DNA of 12,366 nucleotides from Gudongella sp034004165. Its GTDB lineage: Bacteria > Bacillota > Clostridia > Tissierellales > Tissierellaceae. The position numbers and the translations under genes are program-made. The notes below the pieces were generated by a model. It did no database searches and was not told the origin of the DNA. It worked only from the letters and a program-made list of their open reading frames with translations. Location: NCBI GenBank assembly GCA_034004165.1, contig JAVEXI010000048.1, forward strand, positions 1 to 12,366. The letters are read 5' to 3'. This document shows positions 8,157 to 12,366 of this stretch, piece by piece (the first letter of the stretch is position 1; every line of letters begins with the position of its first letter).

Positions 8157-8185
8157 TTGATTTTAGGCTGTCTATATGCTATTAT
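8157..8185 (+). promoter_or_regulatory. Predicted promoter of tRNA-Leu(CAA)
   Basis: A -35 TTGATT (8157-8162, 4/6) lies 17 bp from a -10 TATTAT (8180-8185, 5/6), with TGC just before the -10 (extended form). The predicted start near 8192 is about 10 nt upstream of the mature tRNA. It is divergent from the polA promoter in the same 136-bp region. Confidence 0.7.
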
Positions 8186-8202
8186 AACTCTCGTAACCAC
8201 TT

Positions 8203-8289
8203 GCCGAAGTGATGGAATTGGCAGACGTACTGGACTCAAAATCCAGCGGTGGCAACACCGTGCGGGTTCGACTCCCGCCTTCGGCACCA
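8203..8289 (+). tRNA. tRNA-Leu(CAA), CCA encoded
   Basis: This is an 87-nt class II tRNA and the only gene on the plus strand here. The acceptor GCCGAAG pairs with CTTCGGC, with discriminator A and encoded CCA. The D-arm is GGAATTGGCAGAC. The anticodon stem CTGGA/TCCAG encloses the loop CTCAAAA, so the anticodon is CAA at 8237-8239, reading UUG. The variable arm is CGGTGGCAACACCG, and the T-arm GCGGG-TTCGACT-CCCGC. It is followed at once by a strong terminator. It is divergent from polA and convergent with mltG. Confidence 0.98.
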
Positions 8290-8290
8290 T

Positions 8291-8321
8291 AAAACCCTGC
8301 AACTATAAGTTGCAGGGTTTT
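8291..8321. terminator. Bidirectional intrinsic terminator shared by tRNA-Leu(CAA) and mltG
   Basis: AAAACCCTGCAAC (8291-8303) and GTTGCAGGGTTTT (8309-8321) are perfect 13-bp inverted repeats around the loop TATAA. The GC-rich core is flanked by A on one side and T on the other, so the hairpin can act in both directions. It begins 1 bp after the tRNA CCA end and finishes 1 bp before the mltG stop codon. One element therefore closes two convergent transcription units. Confidence 0.93.
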
Positions 8322-8322
8322 C

Positions 8323-9333
8323 TTATTGCTGTAATTTTCTGTATTCTTCCACGTTTTTAAGATGCTCATTATATGTCTTTGCGAATACGTGTCCGTCCTT
8401 ACCCATAACATAATACAGATAATCGTGTTGTTCTGGATTAACTGCAGCAACTATTGATGCCAACCCAGGTGAAGCTATAGGCCCAGGTGGAAGTCCATTG
8501 ACCATATAGGTGTTAAAAGGATTGTATTTCTCTAAATCAGCGTACAGAACTCTTGTCATATGTTCTTTCCCCAGCCCAATACCATATATTACGGTTGCAT
8601 CAATTTGCAGAGGCATATTCAGTCCAATCCGATTAAATATTACGCCACTTATTCTTTCTCTCTCACTATCATTATAAGCCTCCCTCTCTATTAGGGATGC
8701 TATGGTGAGTACCTGATGTCTGCTCAGTCCAAGCTCAATTCTTTTAGACTCTATATCTTCAGACCAAACGCTATCCATCTTATCTGCAAGGATTTTAACT
8801 ATATCTTTAATTGTATGTTTCTTGGAAAAGTGATACGTATCTGGAAACAGGTAACCCTCTAATTCAAAATACAAATCATCAGTATCTACACCATCACTGT
8901 ATCTTTCTTCAAACAGAATTTTGGAAGTTTCAATAAACTCATCAACACTTCCAAATCCAGCTTCTTCAATTTTCTGAGCAAATTGGTATAGGATGTAACC
9001 TTCGGGAAATGTTACCACAACTGGTATTTCCTGTTCACCTTTTTGAATTAGTTGGAATATCTCATCTATATCCATTCCAGGCTCTATAGTATATTTCCCT
9101 GGTTTAATTTTAGTCGCTATCTCCTGACCATTATATCTAAACCAATATACGCTCTTGATTACCCCTTCACCGAATAGCTCCTCTGCAACAGTACTCAGAT
9201 TATCACCTGATTTTACTTCTATTTCCACAGGTTCCGAATTAAAAGTTCCTGATAAATAACCTGGCAAGTAATAATATGCACCAGCACCTGCGCCAATTAT
9301 CAGAATTAGCAAAATCAATATCACTTTTTTCAT
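8323..9333 (-). CDS. mltG: Endolytic murein transglycosylase MltG (YceG-like)
   Basis: MltG is a single-pass membrane enzyme that cuts glycan strands within nascent peptidoglycan and is thought to set their length or end synthesis. The 336-residue protein has one N-terminal membrane segment (about 3-22), a LysM-like region near 35-100 (EIEVKSGDNLSTVAEELF), and the YceG catalytic domain. Marks of the domain are EGYLFPDTYHF (159-169), ASLIEREA (212-219, the conserved Glu216/Glu218 pair that includes the expected catalytic acid), LQIDATVIYG (242-251) and GLPPGPIASPG (280-290). The frame is open to 9399, but the ATG at 9333 has GGAGGA 6 nt upstream. The longer start would overlap the preceding gene without a good binding site. 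It is last in the four-gene cluster, 19 bp after the YghO/GNAT-like gene, and ends at the shared terminator. Confidence 0.95.
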   Translation of the reverse strand: MKKVILILLILIIGAGAGAYYYLPGYLSGTFNSEPVEIEVKSGDNLSTVAEELFGEGVIKSVYWFRYNGQEIATKIKPGKYTIEPGMDIDEIFQLIQKGEQEIPVVVTFPEGYILYQFAQKIEEAGFGSVDEFIETSKILFEERYSDGVDTDDLYFELEGYLFPDTYHFSKKHTIKDIVKILADKMDSVWSEDIESKRIELGLSRHQVLTIASLIEREAYNDSERERISGVIFNRIGLNMPLQIDATVIYGIGLGKEHMTRVLYADLEKYNPFNTYMVNGLPPGPIASPGLASIVAAVNPEQHDYLYYVMGKDGHVFAKTYNEHLKNVEEYRKLQQ

Positions 9334-9352
9334 CTGTTCCTCCATCGGATTT

Positions 9353-10492
9353 TTATATTTGCTTTGAAAACACCCTGTAAGTCTTGTAAAGTCTGCCACC
9401 GTATTTTTCGATGTCCAATTTCATTTCTTCATTGTAATCCCAAATTGTAGAACCTTCTACGTGTGTATATCCTTTTTTTACTGCTGCATTAAAAATGTGA
9501 TAATAAATAGCAGAAGAAACTCCCTTGTTTCTATATTCTGGAATTACGAATAACACAAAGAACCTAAGTCCCTTTATTCTTTTTTTATGATATAGAAATT
9601 TGAATATCCCAGTAGGTAACAGCTTCCCATTTAGCTTCGACAGCACCTCGTTGTAATCTGGTAAGGCTATGTTAAATCCTATAGGTCGGCCTTCTAAATT
9701 TCTTGCTATATATATAAGGTCTGGATCTGCAAATGGTACTAGCTGTTTTGCGATAATCTTAGTCTCTTCTTCATTGGGAGGTAGAAAATCTTCCCACTCC
9801 CAGGGCATTGCTTCCTCAATAATCTTCTTTACGTCAGCCATCTCAGTATCAATATTCTTAAGATCTATTCTGTCGACTGTAAAATGATATCTTTTCATTG
9901 CATAAGGTACCATTTTTTCGTATCTTTTAATATTTTCATTATCACTGTCGCTAATATAAGCATAAACATCGTGATATTTTTCAAAGCCAAAAGCTTCGAA
10001 CAAATCTGGATACCAAGGCTTATTATAAGTGTTCATAATCATAGTGTGATCTTTGAAATTATCAATTAAAAATCCACGATTGTCATCTCCACCAGGAAGC
10101 GACAATGGACCCTTTACGCATGTTATTCCCTTGTCTTTAAGCCAATCGACAGCAAAGCTAAGCATTTTGTTTGATACATCAGTGTCGTTTACAGATTCAA
10201 ACAATGAGATGTATCCATCTTTAAGATTCTTTTCCCTATTGATTTCTTCATTAATCCCTACCAGAAGCCTTCCAACTACTACTACTTCTTCTCTCAAAGC
10301 TATAATCTTAACATTTGGTCCCGCCTGATTTAGGTAGTTTCCTTTACCTATTACGTAGCTTAGATAGTCAGACTTTATCGGTGGAACCCAGTTCGGATCA
10401 CCACTATAAAAATCATATGGGAAAAATGCAAATTCTTTGATTTCATCTTTACTATGAACTTCTTTTATTATAACGATACTTTTTTCTGACAA
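9353..10492 (-). CDS. YghO-like protein with C-terminal GNAT acetyltransferase domain, substrate unknown
   Basis: The 379-residue protein resembles the YghO group of GNAT-related proteins, whose substrate is not established to my knowledge. The N-terminal part has the conserved opening FAFFPYDFYSGDPNWVPPIK (21-40). It then has a degenerate GNAT-like half with GPLSLPGGDDNRGFLID (128-144) and YNKPWYPDLFEAFGFEK (156-172). The C-terminal half has a more regular acyl-CoA site: strand LRFFVLFVIPEY, then RNKGVSSAI (321-329), which fits the R/Q-x-x-G-x-G/A pyrophosphate loop with Ser at the last position. No signal peptide or membrane segment is visible. I accept a TTG start at 10492 because GAGGAG lies 8 nt upstream. 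An ATG 8 nt earlier is out of frame and too close to that site. It lies 18 bp after lplA and 19 bp before mltG. Confidence 0.75.
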   Translation of the reverse strand: MSEKSIVIIKEVHSKDEIKEFAFFPYDFYSGDPNWVPPIKSDYLSYVIGKGNYLNQAGPNVKIIALREEVVVVGRLLVGINEEINREKNLKDGYISLFESVNDTDVSNKMLSFAVDWLKDKGITCVKGPLSLPGGDDNRGFLIDNFKDHTMIMNTYNKPWYPDLFEAFGFEKYHDVYAYISDSDNENIKRYEKMVPYAMKRYHFTVDRIDLKNIDTEMADVKKIIEEAMPWEWEDFLPPNEEETKIIAKQLVPFADPDLIYIARNLEGRPIGFNIALPDYNEVLSKLNGKLLPTGIFKFLYHKKRIKGLRFFVLFVIPEYRNKGVSSAIYYHIFNAAVKKGYTHVEGSTIWDYNEEMKLDIEKYGGRLYKTYRVFSKQI

Positions 10493-10510
10493 AACGTCAT
10501 CTCCTCGAAG

Positions 10511-11503
10511 TTATTCAAAGATAAGATTTAGAAATTCTCCGTTATCTATTGTTCCAAAGTAATTCGCTATTTCAACCTCTTTTAGAAGGTTTTCAAGTTC
10601 TTCTCTTTCATATCTCATTCCTTTAACTCTGTCTTCAAGCTCCCTTACGTCTTTAGTTCCAAAGAAATCTCCAAATATACGGATATCTGAAATTACTCCA
10701 TTTTTAACCTGCAGTCGTACATCTATAGATCCGATAGGAAATTTTTTGTAATTTTTAATTCCGAAGTCAGGAGATTCTCCGTAGTTCCAATCCCAAGTAG
10801 AATATTTTTCTTGGAATAGCTTTTCTATCCCCTGTAATTGTTCTTCGGACAAAATATATTCTTCAGGTGCGGAGCCTGCGTATTCAAATATATAATTCAA
10901 AAGCAAACCTTTAAATTGCAATATATCTACGTCTTTAACCATGTACGGCTTTATATTGGTAACTCTGGAACGAACTGATTTTACACCCTTTGATTCGTAT
11001 TTATCTGCCTTCACATTAAGAGCCTTTGAAAGAACTGTTAAGTCAGTATCATATAGTATTGTTCCGTGATTTAATATGCGCCCTTTCCATACAGATTGTG
11101 CTATTCCTGATACTTTCTTTTCATCAACTGTAAGATCATTTCTTCCAGAAAGCTCAGCCTGGATCCCAAATCTTTCAAGAGATTTTAGAATAGGTATGTT
11201 TATCTGTCCAAAGTCAATTTTTTCTTTACCACTGGATTTAGTAAATATTGAAAAGTTTAAGTTTCCGTGATCATGATAAACTGCGCCACCACCAGTTATC
11301 CTTCGTACAACTTTAATTCCATTTTCACGAACGAATTCCTGGTTAATCTCTTCAATGGTATTTTGGTTTTTGCCGACTATTATAGACGGTCCGTTTATCC
11401 ATAAGAATACATAGTCTTCTCCTTCAGGAAGGTTCTTAAAGCAATACTCTTCAAAAGCCAGATTATAATGTGGGTCATTAGAAAGATTTGTTATATATTT
11501 CAT
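10511..11503 (-). CDS. lplA: Lipoate-protein ligase A
   Basis: LplA activates free lipoate with ATP and transfers it to a lysine of lipoyl domains, such as GcvH or 2-oxoacid dehydrogenase E2. The 330-residue protein has the catalytic domain (about 1-240) with VVRRITGGGAVYHDHGNLNF (65-84), GRNDLTVDEKKVSG (120-133; Lys130 is the expected catalytic/lipoyl-AMP-binding lysine) and LNHGTILYDTDL (144-155). The C-terminal accessory domain (about 240-330) contains the segment FPIGSIDVRLQVKNGVISDI (255-274). Both domains are therefore in one chain, as in Escherichia coli LplA and many Firmicutes. The ATG at 11503 follows GGAGG that overlaps the stop of the upstream nuclease gene, with a 9-bp gap. No lipoyl-domain protein is encoded in the window, so the acceptor cannot be named. 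Confidence 0.94.
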   Translation of the reverse strand: MKYITNLSNDPHYNLAFEEYCFKNLPEGEDYVFLWINGPSIIVGKNQNTIEEINQEFVRENGIKVVRRITGGGAVYHDHGNLNFSIFTKSSGKEKIDFGQINIPILKSLERFGIQAELSGRNDLTVDEKKVSGIAQSVWKGRILNHGTILYDTDLTVLSKALNVKADKYESKGVKSVRSRVTNIKPYMVKDVDILQFKGLLLNYIFEYAGSAPEEYILSEEQLQGIEKLFQEKYSTWDWNYGESPDFGIKNYKKFPIGSIDVRLQVKNGVISDIRIFGDFFGTKDVRELEDRVKGMRYEREELENLLKEVEIANYFGTIDNGEFLNLIFE

Positions 11504-11512
11504 CTTTTCCTC

Positions 11513-12366
11513 CTATTTTCCTATCATGATATTTAAGTCCATAAGTTGTGACTGTAGTTCTAAAAGTCTGTTCTTTAAACTATCGTAGTCTTTAGAAAGC
11601 AGTTTTTCATCTAATAAACTATTAGAATTACTTAAAAGAGCATTAAACTGATTGTAAACATTGTTTAATTCTGCTGCAATTTCCTCTTTTAGTAGCTCAG
11701 GCTCAACTGTCATACCTTTTGTAACTTCAATAGAATCTGCCTTTATACTGTAACAACTACCGTATTTAGGAATGATAGCCTCTATGTCAAATGTCTTTTC
11801 TATCTCCTTGGCAAAGTTATGAGTTACATCCTTTTCCCCATGCACTAGGAATACTTTTTTTGGCTTCTTCTTATACTCCCCCAGCCATTTGAGAAGAAAA
11901 GTTTTATCTGCATGACCAGAAAATCCTTCTAAATTATATATTTCAAGAGCTACATTAATCTCTTCTCCTAAGAGCTTCACTTTCTTTACCCCATCTAACA
12001 GAATTCTACCTAAAGTTCCTTCTGCCTGGTATCCTACGAAGATAAGAGAATTTTTGGGGTTCCAGAGGTTATGTTTAAGGTGATGTCTTATTCTGCCAGC
12101 ATTTGCCATTCCGCTTGCAGAGATTATTACTTTTGGATAATCAGACTTGTTAAGAGCCATAGATTCTTCCTGGCTTCGAACATATCTCAGATTATCAAAA
12201 GCAAATGGGTTATCTCCACTCAATATCAGATCTTGAGTCTCCTTATTAAAGCTTCCTGAGTTTCTTTGAAAAACATCTGTAGCATTGACTGCCATTGGGC
12301 TATCTACGTATATGGGAACTCTCATATGCTGTTCTACATCTGAGTATTCATAATAGTGATTTAGTT
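11513..12366 (-). CDS. MBL-fold metallohydrolase with beta-CASP and RMMBL domains (RNA nuclease type), 5' part outside the window
   Basis: This is the C-terminal part (283 residues visible) of a metallo-beta-lactamase-fold nuclease of the CPSF-73/RNase J superfamily, whose members act on RNA. The frame is open to the window edge; the Met at 12325 is internal, since 13 in-frame codons precede it. Counting from that Met, the beta-CASP part shows PIYVDSPMA (4-12) and ISASGMANAGRIRHHLKHN (68-86). The RMMBL part shows GFSGHAD (134-140) and VFLVHGEKD (158-166). These hold the conserved Asp and His residues of the C-terminal active-site motifs. The HxHxDH zinc site lies upstream and is not seen. The last 60 or so residues (from about 205) form a charged helical, coiled-coil-like tail. 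It is first of the visible four-gene cluster, 9 bp before lplA. Confidence 0.92.
   Translation of the reverse strand, partial: LNHYYEYSDVEQHMRVPIYVDSPMAVNATDVFQRNSGSFNKETQDLILSGDNPFAFDNLRYVRSQEESMALNKSDYPKVIISASGMANAGRIRHHLKHNLWNPKNSLIFVGYQAEGTLGRILLDGVKKVKLLGEEINVALEIYNLEGFSGHADKTFLLKWLGEYKKKPKKVFLVHGEKDVTHNFAKEIEKTFDIEAIIPKYGSCYSIKADSIEVTKGMTVEPELLKEEIAAELNNVYNQFNALLSNSNSLLDEKLLSKDYDSLKNRLLELQSQLMDLNIMIGK

Noticed and set aside
8157..8360. 67-codon plus-strand frame containing CRSDGIGRRTGLKIQRW
   Set aside because: It translates tRNA-Leu(CAA) itself and runs through the terminator; not a protein gene.
8172..8450. 92-codon minus-strand frame containing GGSRTRTVLPPLDFESSTSANS
   Set aside because: It is read antisense through tRNA-Leu(CAA) and its terminator. 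This translation is a well-known false protein made from tRNA sequence.
9334..9399. 22-codon N-terminal extension of mltG into the preceding gene
   Set aside because: The ATG at 9333 is followed at once by the membrane anchor and has GGAGGA 6 nt upstream; the longer start lacks a binding site.
1..12366. Mobile element, CRISPR array, prophage or defence system
   Set aside because: No transposase, integrase, repeat-spacer array or known defence domain is visible; every sizeable frame apart from shadows is a housekeeping or metabolic gene.

Overview
The window looks like chromosomal core DNA from an anaerobic, low-GC Gram-positive bacterium of the class Clostridia. The reasons are the AT-rich sequence, strong AGGAGG-type ribosome binding sites, some GTG and TTG starts, tRNA genes with encoded CCA, a PolA that keeps only the shell of a proofreading domain, and an rnf operon in the order C-D-G. 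I cannot name the genus from the sequence alone. All protein genes lie on the minus strand, so transcription runs from high to low coordinates. One tRNA gene is on the plus strand.

Reading in the direction of transcription, the first unit is a tight four-gene cluster (12366 to 8323). It holds the 3' part of a beta-CASP/RMMBL metallo-beta-lactamase-fold nuclease gene, lplA (lipoate-protein ligase), a YghO-like protein with a C-terminal GNAT domain and a TTG start, and mltG (endolytic murein transglycosylase). Gaps are 9, 18 and 19 bp. The unit ends at a perfect 13-bp inverted repeat at 8291-8321. The same hairpin terminates tRNA-Leu(CAA), which faces it from the plus strand.

The second unit is polA - coaE - family 5 solute-binding lipoprotein (8066 to 3082). 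Its genes overlap by 14 and 8 bp, so they are probably translationally coupled. It starts in a 136-bp divergent region shared with tRNA-Leu(CAA). It is followed by tRNA-Leu(GAG) on the minus strand, which has its own near-consensus promoter directly after the lipoprotein stop codon.

The third unit is rnfC-rnfD-rnfG (2762 to the window edge). It is preceded by an extended -10 promoter with an exact TATAAT. The Rnf complex couples reduced ferredoxin and NAD+ to sodium or proton pumping, a main energy-conserving device of anaerobes. Later genes of the operon (normally rnfE, A, B) would lie outside the window.

No mobile element, CRISPR array, prophage or defence system is visible, and no gap between genes exceeds 300 bp. 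Most of the content is housekeeping. The points most worth a second look are the orphan lipoprotein coupled to coaE, the unassigned YghO/GNAT-like protein between lplA and mltG, the nuclease gene heading that cluster, and the degenerate proofreading site of PolA. I found nothing I can defend as a wholly new biological system.
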